NCBI RefSeq assembly: GCF_000564855.1
Contig: NZ_AYXG01000101.1
Coordinates: 50,176-114,175, forward strand
DNA length: 64,000 bases
Source: Actinokineospora spheciospongiae
GTDB lineage: Bacteria > Actinomycetota > Actinomycetes > Mycobacteriales > Pseudonocardiaceae
Direction of reading: 5' to 3'
The notes beneath the pieces are model-generated. The model was not told the DNA's origin. It worked only from the letters and a program-made list of their open reading frames with translations, and searched no databases. The position numbers and the translations under genes are program-made. Below are positions 20,011 through 30,214 of the stretch, in pieces (within the stretch, counting starts at the first letter, position 1; every line of letters begins with the position of its first letter).

Positions 20011-23000
20011 CGCGCTTGCCCCCCTGGCCCAGGACCTCCAGCAGCAGGGCGGCGTTGTGCTCCAGGTGCTCGCCGTCGAGCATCTCCTCGTGCGCCCCGG
20101 AGCCGCGCAGCACGACCGTGCCCGCGGTCGAGGTGCCGTGCCAGCTCCCCTTGGCGCCCTGGGCGTACTTCTCGGCCTTGGACTCGTCGGACAGGACCGT
20201 GACCGGGGCGCCCACCACGCCGGTGTTCGGGGTCTGGCTGGAGTAGCCCAGGTAGTCCCGCGCCTGGGCCACGGTCTCCTCGGTCACCGTCGCCGACCCG
20301 GTGTGCCGCCGCAGGTGGTCGGCGAGTTCGCGCTCGAACTCGGCGATGTGCTCCTCGGCCAGCTCGAAGCGCTCCGGCACCCGGTAGGAGTCCATGATGA
20401 CCACGTGCGCGGTGGCCGCGCCGCGGCGCTCCAGCTCCTTGGCCACCTCGAAGGCCAGGTTGCCGCCGAGGGAGTAGCCGAACAGCGTGTACGGCCCGTC
20501 GGCCTGGCAGGACTGCACCAGGTCGGCGTACCGGGCGGCCTTGTCCGGGCCGGGGATGAAGTTGAACGCCGTGAGCCGGTGCTCGGGCAGTTGCGCGGCG
20601 AGCTGGCGGTAGACCAGGCCGTGCCCGCCCGCGGGCGGGAAGCAGAACACGGTGTCGGTCCGGTCGGGATTGAACTCCAGGAACGGCTGCGAACCCGCCA
20701 CCCGGCCGGTCACCACGTGCTCGACCGCGGTGGCCATCCCGTGCAGGGTGGTGAGCCGGAACAGCATGCTCACCGGGACCTCCACCGCGAACTCGGTGCG
20801 CAGGTGGTGGATCAGCTCCACCAGCTTCACCGAGCTGCCGCCCAGCTCGAAGAAGTCGTGCCGCAGCCCGACCCCCTCCACGCCGAGCAGCGACTGCCAC
20901 AGCGCGGCCGTGCGCACCTCGTACAGGGTGACCGGCGGTTCGAACGCGACGGTGCCCGCGCTCGCCTCCGGCACCGGTAGCGCGTCCACGTCGACCTTGC
21001 CGTTCGGGGTGAGCGGCAGCTCGGGCAGCGCGGCGAAGTGCGTCGGGATCATGAAGGTGGGCAGCCGCTCGCCGAGGTGGGCGCGCAGCGCGCGCCAGTC
21101 CGGGGCGGCCCCGTCGGCGGGCACGCAGTACGCGCACAGCACGTCCTCGCCGCGCTGGTCGGGCCGCACCAGCACCACCACGTGCGCCAGCCCCGGCCAG
21201 CGCGACAGGTGGGTCTCCACCTCGCCGACCTCGACCCGGTGGCCGTGCACCTTCACCTGGCCGTCGGCGCGGCCCAGCAACTCCACGTGCCCGCCCGCGC
21301 CCCAGCGCGCCAGGTCGCCGGTGCGGTAGAGCCGCACCTCGCGGCCGTCCAGCTCGCGGGTGGTGAAGCGCAGCGCGGTCTGCTCCGGGTCGCCGACGTA
21401 GCCCGCCGCCACGCCGGTGCCGCCCACGAACAGCTCGCCCGCCACCCCCGGGGGCACCGGTTCACCGCGCTCGTCGAGCAGGTACAGCTCGGAGTTCGGG
21501 AACGGGCGGCCGATCGGCACCATCCGCCCCGGTTCCAGGCCGTCGACCGGGCCCTCGAACCAGGTGCTGTCGATCGTGGCCTCGCTCAGGCCGTAGGAGT
21601 TGACCACCCGGGTGTCCGGGCCGCACAGGTCGACCAGGCGCCGGTACTCGGCGACCTTCCAGGCGTCCGAGCCGACCGCGAGCAGCCGCAGGAAGTCCAG
21701 CCGGGCCCCGGTCCGGTCGCAGTGCGCCATCAGCGCGCGGACCACCGCGGGCACGAACTCGGCGCACTCGACCCGCTCGGTGACCATGGTGTCGTACAGG
21801 CGGGCGGTGTCGAAGAGCAGGTCGCGGTCGACCAGCACCAGGGTGCCGCCGGAGCCCAGCGCCCGGGCCAGGTCGCCGGTGAACACGTCGAAGGCGAACC
21901 CGGCCATCTGCAGGTGGACCCTGGCGTCGGTGTCGAGCCGGTACTCCGCGCGCCACGCCTCGAACGCCGAGGCGAGGTTGCGGTGGGTGACCCGGACGGC
22001 CTTGGGCAGGCCGGTCGAGCCCGAGGTGAAGATGACGTACGCGGTCGAGTCCAACGGCACTGCGTCCAGCGGCACCGGTTCGAGCACCGCGGCCGGGTCG
22101 GGCTCCAGGTCGGCGAGGGCGGTCACCGCGCCCGGCAGCCGGTCGGCGTACCGGTCGTCGGCCAGCACCAGCTCCGCGCCCGCCGTCTCCAGCATGTGCG
22201 CCAGGCGCTCGGCCGGGTAGTCCGGGTCCAGCGGCAGGTACGCCGCACCGGACTTGAGCACGGCCAGCACGGTGACCACCAGGTCCGTCGACTTGGGCAG
22301 GCACAGGGCCACGACCGACCCCGCGCCGATGCCCCTGGCGCGCAACCCGCCCGCCAGTGCGCGCGCCCGGCTCTCCAGGTCGCCGTAGGACAGCCGCTCC
22401 CCGCCCGGCACGACCACCGCGGTGGCCTCCGGGGTGATCGCCGCCGCGGCGGAGATCAGCTCGGGCAGCGGGATTTCGGCCGGGACGACCCGGCCCGCGC
22501 CGCTCCACTCGGTGAGCACGGTCCGGCGCTCGGCCGCGTCCAGCACCGGCAGGGCGGTGGCCGGGGCGTCGTCGGCCGCCTTGGTCAGGCCGTCGAGCAG
22601 GGTCACGTAGTGCCGGGCGAAGCGCTGGACGGTCTCGGCGAAGAACAGGTCGGTGTTGTACTTGAAGACGCAGTGGAAGCGGTTCTCCGCCTCGTCCTCG
22701 TACACCGACAGGGTCAGGTCGAACTGGCCCTCCTCCTCCGGCAGCTCGATGTAGTCGAGCTGGTAGCCGTACTTCTCGGTGGAGACCTTGTGCGCCAGCA
22801 GGATGAACATGGCCTGGAACACCGCGGACCGGCTCGGGTCGTGCTTGAGCTTGAGCTGCTCGACCAGCAGGACGAACGGGAACTCCTGGTTGTCGAGTCC
22901 GTTGAGGACGGTGGAGCGCACCTGCTCGATCAGCTCGCCGATGGTCGGCTCGCCGGACAGGTCGGCGCGCAGCGGCAGCGGGTTGACGAAGTAGCCGTAG

Positions 23001-26000
23001 ACGCCCGCGAACTCCGGTTCGGTGCGCCCGGTCACCGGGCTGCCGACGATGATGTCGTCCTGGCCGGTGTAGCGGTGCAGCAGCAGGTAGTAGGCGGCCA
23101 TGAGGACCACGAACACGGTGGTGTCGTGGGCGCGGGCCACCTCGTGCACCCGGGCGGTCAGGTCCCCGTCGACGGTGAAGAACTCCGACGCGCCGTTGTC
23201 GGTCTGCACCGCCGGGCGCGGCTTGTCGGTCGGCAGCGCCAGCACCGGCACCTCCTGGGGCAGGTGGTCGCGCCAGTAGGCCAGCATCCGCTCGGCGTCG
23301 GGGCTCGCCAGGAACCGGTTCTGCCAGTTGAGGAAGTCCAGGTACTGGGCGGCGGGCTCGGGCAGCTCGACAGTCTCCCCGCGCTTCATACCCTCGTAGA
23401 GCGACAGCAGCTCCTCGATGAAGGTGAAGGTGGAGATGGCGTCGGAGATGATGTGGTGCACCGCCTTCATGATCACCCAGCGGTCCGGGCCCCTGCGGAA
23501 CAGCCGGAACCGCACCAGCGGGTCGGTGCCCAGGTCGTACGGCCTGCGGTACTCGTCGATGATCGTCCGGTAGATGTCCTCCCACGGCCGGTCCTCGACG
23601 TCGAACAGCGCCACGTCGGCCTCGGCGGTGTCGGCGATCCGCTGCACCGCCTGGCCCTTCTCCAGCACGAAGTTGGCGCGCAGCAGCGGGTGGCGGGCCA
23701 CCAGGGCGCGCACCGCGTCGAACATCAGCTCCGGCTCCAGCTCCACCCGCACCTCGACCGCGCCGCCGATGTTGTAGGCGAAGCCGTCCGGGTTGAGCTG
23801 CTTGAGGAACCACAGCGCCTTCTGGTTCTGGGTGAGCGGGTAGCGGTGCTCGTCGGTGAAGACCTCCACCTCGGCACCGTCGTCGCCGCCCGCGGCGCGG
23901 GCGATGAGCCCGGCGTGCACCTGCTCGACCAGCTCGGCGACCGGGGCGCCGCTGAGCAGCGCGACCACCGGCAGCGACACCTTCAGCTCGGTGTTGACCT
24001 TGGCCCGCAGTTCCATCGCCAGCAGCGAGTCCAGGCCAGCCGAGGTCAGGCCCGCGCCCTGGTCGACCTTCTCCGGGGCGACCCGCAGCACGCCAGCGAC
24101 CAGCGCGGTGAACCGCTCGGCGACCAGCTCGCGCCGGGTGGCGTCGTCGGCGACCCGGAACACGTCGAGGAAGCTGCCGCCGGTCTCGGTGACCTCGGTC
24201 GCCGCGGCGGCCAGCTCGGCCACCAGCGGCGGCGGGTCGGCGTACCAGGACAGGAACGTCGGCCAGTCCACCACCGTGGCCACCAGAAGCTGAGCCTGCT
24301 CCTGGCCGAGCACGCGTTCCAGCACGGCCATGCCCGCCTCCGGCGACAGCGAGCTCATGCCGCGGCTGACCCGGTAGTGCTCGACCAGGCCCAGCTCCTC
24401 GATCATCCCGGTGGCCCACGGCCCCCAGTCCAGGCTCAGCGCGGGCAGACCCCGGGAGCGGCGGTGGTGGGCCAGCGCGTCGAGGAAGGCGTTGCCCGCC
24501 GCGTAGTTGGTCTGACCCGCCGTGGTCAGCAGCGAGGCCACCGAGGCGAACAGCACGAAGTGGTCCAGCGGCTCGTCGCGCAGGTGGCGGTGCAGCAGCC
24601 ACGCTCCGACGACCTTGGGGTCGTGCACGGCGTCGAAGGTGGCGCGGTCCATGTCCGGGACGAGGGTGTCGCGGACGTGACCCGCCAGGTGGAACACCCC
24701 GCGCAGCGGCAGCCCGTGGTCGCGGCGGTACCCGGCCAGCCAGCGGGTGAGCGCGGCCTCGTCGGTGACGTCGATCGGGGCGAGGATGACCTGCGCGCCC
24801 GCCTCCTCCAGGTCGCGGACGAAGCGCACCGCGCCGCCGACCTTGCCCGCCGGGTCGAGCGCGTCCCACCACGCCCGCTCCGGCAGCGGGGTGCGGCCGA
24901 GGAGCACCAGCCTGCGCGCCCCCCGGGAGACCAGGGTGCGGCACAGCAGCCTGCCCAGGGCGCCGAACGCGCCGGTGACCAGGTAGGCGCCGTCCTGGCG
25001 CAGGCGCGGCGGCAGCGGCGCGGTGAGCGCGTCGGCGGCGGGCACCAGCCTGCTGGTGTGCCGCACTCCCCCGCGCAGCGCGACCTCGTCGACGTCCGGG
25101 TCGGCGGGGGCGGCCAGCTCGCGCAGCAGCGCGTCCGCCTCGGCGGCCCGGTCCGGGGCGCCGGGTTCGAGGTCGACCAGGACACCGCGGTGCGCGGTCA
25201 GCTCCTGGTGCCACAGCACCCGGCTGATGCCCCAGGCGCGGGCGCCGATCGGCTCCACCGGGTCCTCGGCGCGCACGGCCTGGGTGCCGCGGGTGACCAC
25301 GTGCAGCCTGCCGGTCAGCTCCCCGGCCAGCACCGACTGCGCGGTGGTGATCAGCGAGTAGGCGCCCGCCGCCGGGTCCAGCGCGGCCCGGTCCAGCGCG
25401 TCCGCGCCGGGCAGGTCCAGGTTCCACAGGTGCACCACGGCCTCGAAGCCGGTCTCGGCGCCGTCGGCCAGGTCCGCGGCCAGCCGGGACAGGTGGGTCG
25501 GGTCGCCGGGGACCACGGTGGACTCCCAGCGGCCCGCGCGGTAGGCGGGCCCGGTGCGCACCAGGTGGCAGTGCCCGCCCTCGGCGCGCACCCGGGCGGC
25601 CAGCTCCTCGGCCACCCCGCCGCGGTCGGCGAACAGCAGCCAGCGGCCCAGCGGGCCCTCGATCGGGGCCGGGTCGGGCACCGGCCGCCAGGACACCCGC
25701 GACAGCCAGCCGTCGATGGTCTGCCTGCCGACCGCGGTGGCCGCCTTCTCCACGTCAACGGCGCGGAACCCGCCGACGCGGCCCAGCGGCTCGCCCGCCT
25801 CGGTGTAGAGGGTGATCTCGCCGACCAGCTCGTCGGCCTCGCGGCCGGTGAGCACCGCGTGCGCCCACAGCGGCCGGGCGCCGACCTCGTCGACCCGGAT
25901 CTCCCCGATCGACACCGGCAGCCGGATGCCGTCGCGGGCCTGCTCGGTGATCAGCGGGGTGAGCAGGGTCTGGAAGCAGGAGTCGAGCAGCACCGGGTGC

Positions 26001-29000
26001 AGGTGGTGCCCGGCGGCGTCCACCCCGGCCGGGGCCTCGATGCGGGCCAGCGCCTCGTCCCGGCCCACCCACACCTCGGTGATGCCCTGGAACGCCGGGC
26101 CGTAGTGGTAGCCGAGCCGGGCCAGTTCGGCGTAGGCGCCGGGGCCGTCGAGGTGCTGCCGGGCGCGGGCACGCACCGCGTCGGCGTCGAGCGGGGTGGC
26201 GGGCAGGGCGCGCTGCTCGGCGCGCAGCACGCCGCTGGCGTGCACGACCCGCTCGCCGGTGTCGCTCGCGGTGGCCACGGTGAACGACGCGTCCTCACCG
26301 GACAGCGACAGGTGCACCGGCCGCGGGTCGCTGTCGGAGAGGAACAGCGCCTTGCGCAGCCGCAGGTCCGCCACGGTGGCGTCGGTGCCCCCGGTCAGCG
26401 CCTTGACCGCCTGCAACGCCATCTCCACGTAGCCCGCGGCGGGGAACAGCGGGTTGCCCTGGATGCGGTGGTCGTCGAGGTAGGGCAGCGCCTCGGTGTC
26501 GAGCCGGTTCTCCCAGGCTGCCTCGGCGCCCGCGCCGCGGCGGCCCAGCAGCGGGTGGTCGCGGTGGCCCAGGCGCACCCTGGCGACCGGCTCGGGCTCG
26601 ACCCAGTAGCGGTCGCGGCGCCACGGGTAGCGCGGCAGCGGCACCGGCGACCCGGCGGGCTGGAGCACCGACCAGTCCACGGTGGCGCCCGCGGCGTGCA
26701 GGGCGGCGACCGAGCGGGCCAGGCGGACCGGCTCGTCCTCGGCGCGGCGGATCGACGGCACGCTGGTGCCGCTCAGGCCCCGGGCGGCCAGGCACTCACC
26801 GATGGAGTGCGCCAGCACCGGGTGCGGGCCGATCTCCAGGAACAGCCGGTGCCCGTCGGCGGCGAGCGCGTCCACGGCCTCGCGGAAGCGGACCCGGTCG
26901 CGCACGTTGTCCCACCAGTAGCCCGCGTCCAGCTCCGGGCCCGCGCCCCGGCCGGGGCGGCCGGTCAGATACAGCGGCACGGTGGCCGGGTCGGCGGTGA
27001 TCCCGGCGAGCGCGGCCAGCAGGTCTTCCTTGATCGCGTCCATGGCGGCGCTGTGGTAGGGCACCAGCACCGACAGGAACTTGGCGAACACGCCGTCGCC
27101 GTTGAGCGCCTGGTGCAGCTCGGCGAGCGCGTCCCGCTCACCGGCCAGGGTGACCGCGCCGGGGCTGTTCACCGCCGCGATCGACACCCGGTCGCCGTAG
27201 GGGCGCACCCGCGCGGTGGCCTCCGCCTCGGTCAGGCCGACGGCCAGCATGGTGCCCGCGCCGACCAGCTTCTGCTGCAACCGGCTGCGGTTGAGGATCA
27301 CCGTGACGGCGTCCTCGAACGAGTACACGCCCGCCTCGTAGAAGGCGGCGGCCTCACCGGTGCTGTGCCCGACGATCGCCGCCGGTTCGACCCCGCGCGA
27401 GCGCCAGACGGCGGCCAGGGCGATCTGCACGGCGAAGTTGGCGGGCTGCGCCAGCCAGGTCTCGGCCATCTGCGAGTCGGCCTCGTCGGCGCCCATCAGT
27501 TCGACCAGCGACCACCCGGCCTGGGCGCGGATCTCGGCGTCGACGCGCTCGATCACCGCCCGGTACACCGGGTCGGCGGCGAAGAGCTGCCTGCCCATGG
27601 CCCACCACTGCGGGCCCATGCCGGTGAACACCCACACCGGCCGCTCGTCGGTCCCCGCCCGCCCGGTGAGGACGTCGGGGTGCGCGGTGTCCGCCTCGGC
27701 GGCGGCCAGCGCCGCGTCCAGGGATTCCCGATCGGTGTAGACCACGGCGGCGCGGTGCTCGTGGTGCTGGCGGCGGTGGGCGAGGGTGTGGCCCAGGTCG
27801 GCCAGGTCCACCCCGGCGGCCAGTTCGGCGCGCAGCCCGGCGGCCAGCTCGGCCAGGGCCTCCGGCGCCCGCGCCGACAGCGGCAGCACGGCGGGCACTG
27901 GCACCTCGGCCCGCTCGGCCGGGGCCTCGCGGGCGGGCGGCTCCTCCAGCAGGACGTGTGCGTTGGTGCCGCCGAACCCGAAGGAGTTCACCCCGGCGCG
28001 GGCCGGGCCGTCGTGCTCGGGCCACGGCACCGGCTCGGTCGGGATGTCGAACGGCAGCGCCGCCAGGTCGATCTCCGGGTTGACCCGGTTCAGGTTGATG
28101 TGCGGTGGGATCACCTTGTGCCGCAACGCCATCGAGGTCTTGATCAGCCCGGCCATGCCCGCGGCGGCCTCGGTGTGGCCGATGTTGGCCTTCACCGAGC
28201 CGATGTAGCACTTGGCACCGGGCGCGCGGCCCTTGGCCAGCACCCGGCCCAGGGCGTTGGCCTCGATCGGGTCGCCGACCGGGGTGGAGGTGCCGTGCGC
28301 CTCCACGTACTGCAACTCGCCGGGAGAGACGCCCGCCTCGGCGCACACCCGCTCGATCAGCGCCGTCTGCGCGTCGCCGCTGGGCACGGTGATGCCCGGG
28401 GTGCGACCGTCCTGGTTGACGCCGGTGCCGATGATCACCGAGTGGATCGGGTCGCCGTCGCGCAGCGCGTCGGCCAGGCGCTTGATCGCCACCACGCCCA
28501 CGCCCTCGGCGCGCACGTAGCCGTCGGCGTCGGCGTCGAAGGTGCGCGACTTCCCCTCCGGGGACAGGAAACCGCCCTTGGTCTCGGCGATGGTGTACTG
28601 CGGCGCGGAGTGCAGCAGGGTGCCGCCCGCCAGCGCCAAGCCGGTCTCCCCGCTGCGCAGGCTCTGGCAGGCCAGGTGCACCGCGACCAGCGAGGAGCTG
28701 CACGCGGTGTCGATGGACACGCTGGGGCCGCGCAGGTCGAAGCAGAACGAGATCCGGTTCGACACCATCGTCATCATCGTGCCGGTCGCGGTGTGCGCGG
28801 CCAGCGTGGTGAAGCCGAGGTCGGCGAACTGGAGGATCTTGTAGTCCAGGGTGAAGGCGCCGATGAACACGCCGACGTCGGTGCCCGCCAGCTCGGCGGG
28901 CTTCTGGCCGCCGTCCTCCAGCGCCTCCCAGGCGACCTCCAGCAGCTTGCGCTGCTGCGGGTCCATGTGCTCGGCCTCGCGCGGGCTGATGCCGAAGAAC

Positions 29001-29251
29001 TCCGGGTCGAACTCGTCGAAGCCGTCGATGTAACCGCCCCGACCGCCGACTAAGCGCCCCGGTTTCGCCTTGTCCCGGCTGCCCAGGGTGGTCCGGTCGT
29101 AGCGGTCGCGCGGTGTGTCGGTGACGCAGTCCTTGCCGTCGAGCACGTTGCGCCAGAAGGTCCGGTAGTCCGACGCGCCGCCGGGCAGGCGGCAGCCGAT
29201 ACCGACGATGGCGAAGCGGTTGTCCTCGGGAACGGGCGTGCGTGGGTGCAT
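20000..29251 (-). CDS. Iterative hybrid PKS-NRPS, polycyclic tetramate macrolactam synthase (FtdB/IkaA-like)
   Basis: 3083 residues. Domains: KS 10-435 (C184 in DTACSSS, H319, H359); AT 538-840 (S630 in GHSTG, PYHS at 731-734); DH 895-1165 (H928 in DDHRIQGNPLFP, D1090 in LLDSCFQ); KR 1420-1620 (NADPH motif TGAFGALG, Y1583, N1587); ACP (S1742 in GLDSL); C 1800-2230 (HHIISDA at 1932-1938); A 2260-2760 (FTSGSTG at 2408); PCP (S2807); TE 2860-3083 (S2927 in GYSLGG). No ER or MT. This exact order is diagnostic of PTM synthases, which use one module repeatedly to make two polyene chains, attach both to the two amines of ornithine and release the tetramic acid by TE. Adenylation code residues read D-V-G-E-L-V-S-I-D-K, near published ornithine codes. 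Confidence 0.95.
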   Translation of the reverse strand: MHPRTPVPEDNRFAIVGIGCRLPGGASDYRTFWRNVLDGKDCVTDTPRDRYDRTTLGSRDKAKPGRLVGGRGGYIDGFDEFDPEFFGISPREAEHMDPQQRKLLEVAWEALEDGGQKPAELAGTDVGVFIGAFTLDYKILQFADLGFTTLAAHTATGTMMTMVSNRISFCFDLRGPSVSIDTACSSSLVAVHLACQSLRSGETGLALAGGTLLHSAPQYTIAETKGGFLSPEGKSRTFDADADGYVRAEGVGVVAIKRLADALRDGDPIHSVIIGTGVNQDGRTPGITVPSGDAQTALIERVCAEAGVSPGELQYVEAHGTSTPVGDPIEANALGRVLAKGRAPGAKCYIGSVKANIGHTEAAAGMAGLIKTSMALRHKVIPPHINLNRVNPEIDLAALPFDIPTEPVPWPEHDGPARAGVNSFGFGGTNAHVLLEEPPAREAPAERAEVPVPAVLPLSARAPEALAELAAGLRAELAAGVDLADLGHTLAHRRQHHEHRAAVVYTDRESLDAALAAAEADTAHPDVLTGRAGTDERPVWVFTGMGPQWWAMGRQLFAADPVYRAVIERVDAEIRAQAGWSLVELMGADEADSQMAETWLAQPANFAVQIALAAVWRSRGVEPAAIVGHSTGEAAAFYEAGVYSFEDAVTVILNRSRLQQKLVGAGTMLAVGLTEAEATARVRPYGDRVSIAAVNSPGAVTLAGERDALAELHQALNGDGVFAKFLSVLVPYHSAAMDAIKEDLLAALAGITADPATVPLYLTGRPGRGAGPELDAGYWWDNVRDRVRFREAVDALAADGHRLFLEIGPHPVLAHSIGECLAARGLSGTSVPSIRRAEDEPVRLARSVAALHAAGATVDWSVLQPAGSPVPLPRYPWRRDRYWVEPEPVARVRLGHRDHPLLGRRGAGAEAAWENRLDTEALPYLDDHRIQGNPLFPAAGYVEMALQAVKALTGGTDATVADLRLRKALFLSDSDPRPVHLSLSGEDASFTVATASDTGERVVHASGVLRAEQRALPATPLDADAVRARARQHLDGPGAYAELARLGYHYGPAFQGITEVWVGRDEALARIEAPAGVDAAGHHLHPVLLDSCFQTLLTPLITEQARDGIRLPVSIGEIRVDEVGARPLWAHAVLTGREADELVGEITLYTEAGEPLGRVGGFRAVDVEKAATAVGRQTIDGWLSRVSWRPVPDPAPIEGPLGRWLLFADRGGVAEELAARVRAEGGHCHLVRTGPAYRAGRWESTVVPGDPTHLSRLAADLADGAETGFEAVVHLWNLDLPGADALDRAALDPAAGAYSLITTAQSVLAGELTGRLHVVTRGTQAVRAEDPVEPIGARAWGISRVLWHQELTAHRGVLVDLEPGAPDRAAEADALLRELAAPADPDVDEVALRGGVRHTSRLVPAADALTAPLPPRLRQDGAYLVTGAFGALGRLLCRTLVSRGARRLVLLGRTPLPERAWWDALDPAGKVGGAVRFVRDLEEAGAQVILAPIDVTDEAALTRWLAGYRRDHGLPLRGVFHLAGHVRDTLVPDMDRATFDAVHDPKVVGAWLLHRHLRDEPLDHFVLFASVASLLTTAGQTNYAAGNAFLDALAHHRRSRGLPALSLDWGPWATGMIEELGLVEHYRVSRGMSSLSPEAGMAVLERVLGQEQAQLLVATVVDWPTFLSWYADPPPLVAELAAAATEVTETGGSFLDVFRVADDATRRELVAERFTALVAGVLRVAPEKVDQGAGLTSAGLDSLLAMELRAKVNTELKVSLPVVALLSGAPVAELVEQVHAGLIARAAGGDDGAEVEVFTDEHRYPLTQNQKALWFLKQLNPDGFAYNIGGAVEVRVELEPELMFDAVRALVARHPLLRANFVLEKGQAVQRIADTAEADVALFDVEDRPWEDIYRTIIDEYRRPYDLGTDPLVRFRLFRRGPDRWVIMKAVHHIISDAISTFTFIEELLSLYEGMKRGETVELPEPAAQYLDFLNWQNRFLASPDAERMLAYWRDHLPQEVPVLALPTDKPRPAVQTDNGASEFFTVDGDLTARVHEVARAHDTTVFVVLMAAYYLLLHRYTGQDDIIVGSPVTGRTEPEFAGVYGYFVNPLPLRADLSGEPTIGELIEQVRSTVLNGLDNQEFPFVLLVEQLKLKHDPSRSAVFQAMFILLAHKVSTEKYGYQLDYIELPEEEGQFDLTLSVYEDEAENRFHCVFKYNTDLFFAETVQRFARHYVTLLDGLTKAADDAPATALPVLDAAERRTVLTEWSGAGRVVPAEIPLPELISAAAAITPEATAVVVPGGERLSYGDLESRARALAGGLRARGIGAGSVVALCLPKSTDLVVTVLAVLKSGAAYLPLDPDYPAERLAHMLETAGAELVLADDRYADRLPGAVTALADLEPDPAAVLEPVPLDAVPLDSTAYVIFTSGSTGLPKAVRVTHRNLASAFEAWRAEYRLDTDARVHLQMAGFAFDVFTGDLARALGSGGTLVLVDRDLLFDTARLYDTMVTERVECAEFVPAVVRALMAHCDRTGARLDFLRLLAVGSDAWKVAEYRRLVDLCGPDTRVVNSYGLSEATIDSTWFEGPVDGLEPGRMVPIGRPFPNSELYLLDERGEPVPPGVAGELFVGGTGVAAGYVGDPEQTALRFTTRELDGREVRLYRTGDLARWGAGGHVELLGRADGQVKVHGHRVEVGEVETHLSRWPGLAHVVVLVRPDQRGEDVLCAYCVPADGAAPDWRALRAHLGERLPTFMIPTHFAALPELPLTPNGKVDVDALPVPEASAGTVAFEPPVTLYEVRTAALWQSLLGVEGVGLRHDFFELGGSSVKLVELIHHLRTEFAVEVPVSMLFRLTTLHGMATAVEHVVTGRVAGSQPFLEFNPDRTDTVFCFPPAGGHGLVYRQLAAQLPEHRLTAFNFIPGPDKAARYADLVQSCQADGPYTLFGYSLGGNLAFEVAKELERRGAATAHVVIMDSYRVPERFELAEEHIAEFERELADHLRRHTGSATVTEETVAQARDYLGYSSQTPNTGVVGAPVTVLSDESKAEKYAQGAKGSWHGTSTAGTVVLRGSGAHEEMLDGEHLEHNAALLLEVLGQGGKRDVA

Positions 29252-29323
29252 CGCGGGGCTTTCCTTCGTGTGTCGGGAAACCGGGTGGACGCGGACCGGG
29301 ACCGCGCGGGCGGACCGGGCGGC

Positions 29324-30214
29324 TCAGCCGCCCGGCCTCGGCGCGCGGCCCCGGGGTCGCAGCGGGTGCAGGAACGAGGCGACGACCTCCCCCGTGCGCG
29401 GGAACGAGGTCGGGTCGGACAGGCCGATGGCGGCCGGGGTGCGCCCGGGCCGCCAGGTGTAGCTGCCGAACAGGTGGTCCCACACGGACAGGTCCGAGCC
29501 GTAGTGGCCCGCCTCGGCCAGGTCGGTGCTGTGGTGCAGGCGGTGCTGCTCCGGGCTGGCCAGCACGTGGTTGAGCCAGCCGATGCCGACATCGATGTTG
29601 GCGTGGGTGAAGTAGCCCTGGAGGACCACGAACAGGCCGACGGCGAACACCGACTGGGCGGAGAAGCCCACCAGTGCCAGGGAAAGCTGCACGACGACCT
29701 GGGTCATGGTGATGTCGAGGACGTGGTTGACGCCGTTGTTGCCCACGTTCACCTTGTCCGGGACGTGGTGCACGCCGTGGAACCGCCACAGGAACGGGTT
29801 GCGGTGGCTGAACCGGTGGAAGGCGTACCCGCCGAGCGAGCCGAGCAGCAACGCCGTGGGCAGCTCCAGTGCCAACGGCCAACCCGGTTCCAGCGGCGCG
29901 ATGGCCTCGACCACAGCGGCCACCAGGGTCTGGGCGAGTGCGGTGCCGAGGGCGGTGAACAGGAAGTACAGGGCGTACACGCCCCACTCACGCGGCCTCG
30001 GCCGCCACCGCGGCTCGAACGGGATCAGGTGTTCGAGCAGGGCGAACACCGCGATGATGGTGAACGCGGCCAGCGGGCTGACCACACCGGGGTCCCAGTC
30101 CTCGGCTATGGCGACCACGGCGGTGGTGAGGGTGGCCAGGAGCAGCGCGGGGTAGGCGATCCGGCGCAGCACGGGGTGCGGCGAGGTCCCCCGCCGGGAC
30201 AACGAGTCGACCAC
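29324..30214 (-). CDS. Sterol desaturase / fatty-acid hydroxylase family protein of the PTM cluster (FtdA-like)
   Basis: 296 residues with four or five membrane helices. The di-iron histidine clusters of the fatty-acid hydroxylase superfamily are intact: HRFSH and FHGVHH in the middle, then THANIDVG, LNHVL and EQHRLHHSTD. In PTM clusters this enzyme hydroxylates the ornithine-derived C3 position of the macrolactam. The GTG at 30214 follows GTGAGGAGC; the open frame continues upstream, but that part is unlike the family. First gene of the five-gene operon, 72 bp before the synthase gene. Confidence 0.88.
   Translation of the reverse strand: MVDSLSRRGTSPHPVLRRIAYPALLLATLTTAVVAIAEDWDPGVVSPLAAFTIIAVFALLEHLIPFEPRWRPRPREWGVYALYFLFTALGTALAQTLVAAVVEAIAPLEPGWPLALELPTALLLGSLGGYAFHRFSHRNPFLWRFHGVHHVPDKVNVGNNGVNHVLDITMTQVVVQLSLALVGFSAQSVFAVGLFVVLQGYFTHANIDVGIGWLNHVLASPEQHRLHHSTDLAEAGHYGSDLSVWDHLFGSYTWRPGRTPAAIGLSDPTSFPRTGEVVASFLHPLRPRGRAPRPGG

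Noticed and set aside
21038..29053. Plus-strand open frame of 2671 codons opposite the PKS-NRPS gene
   Set aside because: The composition is that of antisense to a high-G+C gene, while all PKS-NRPS motifs lie on the minus strand.
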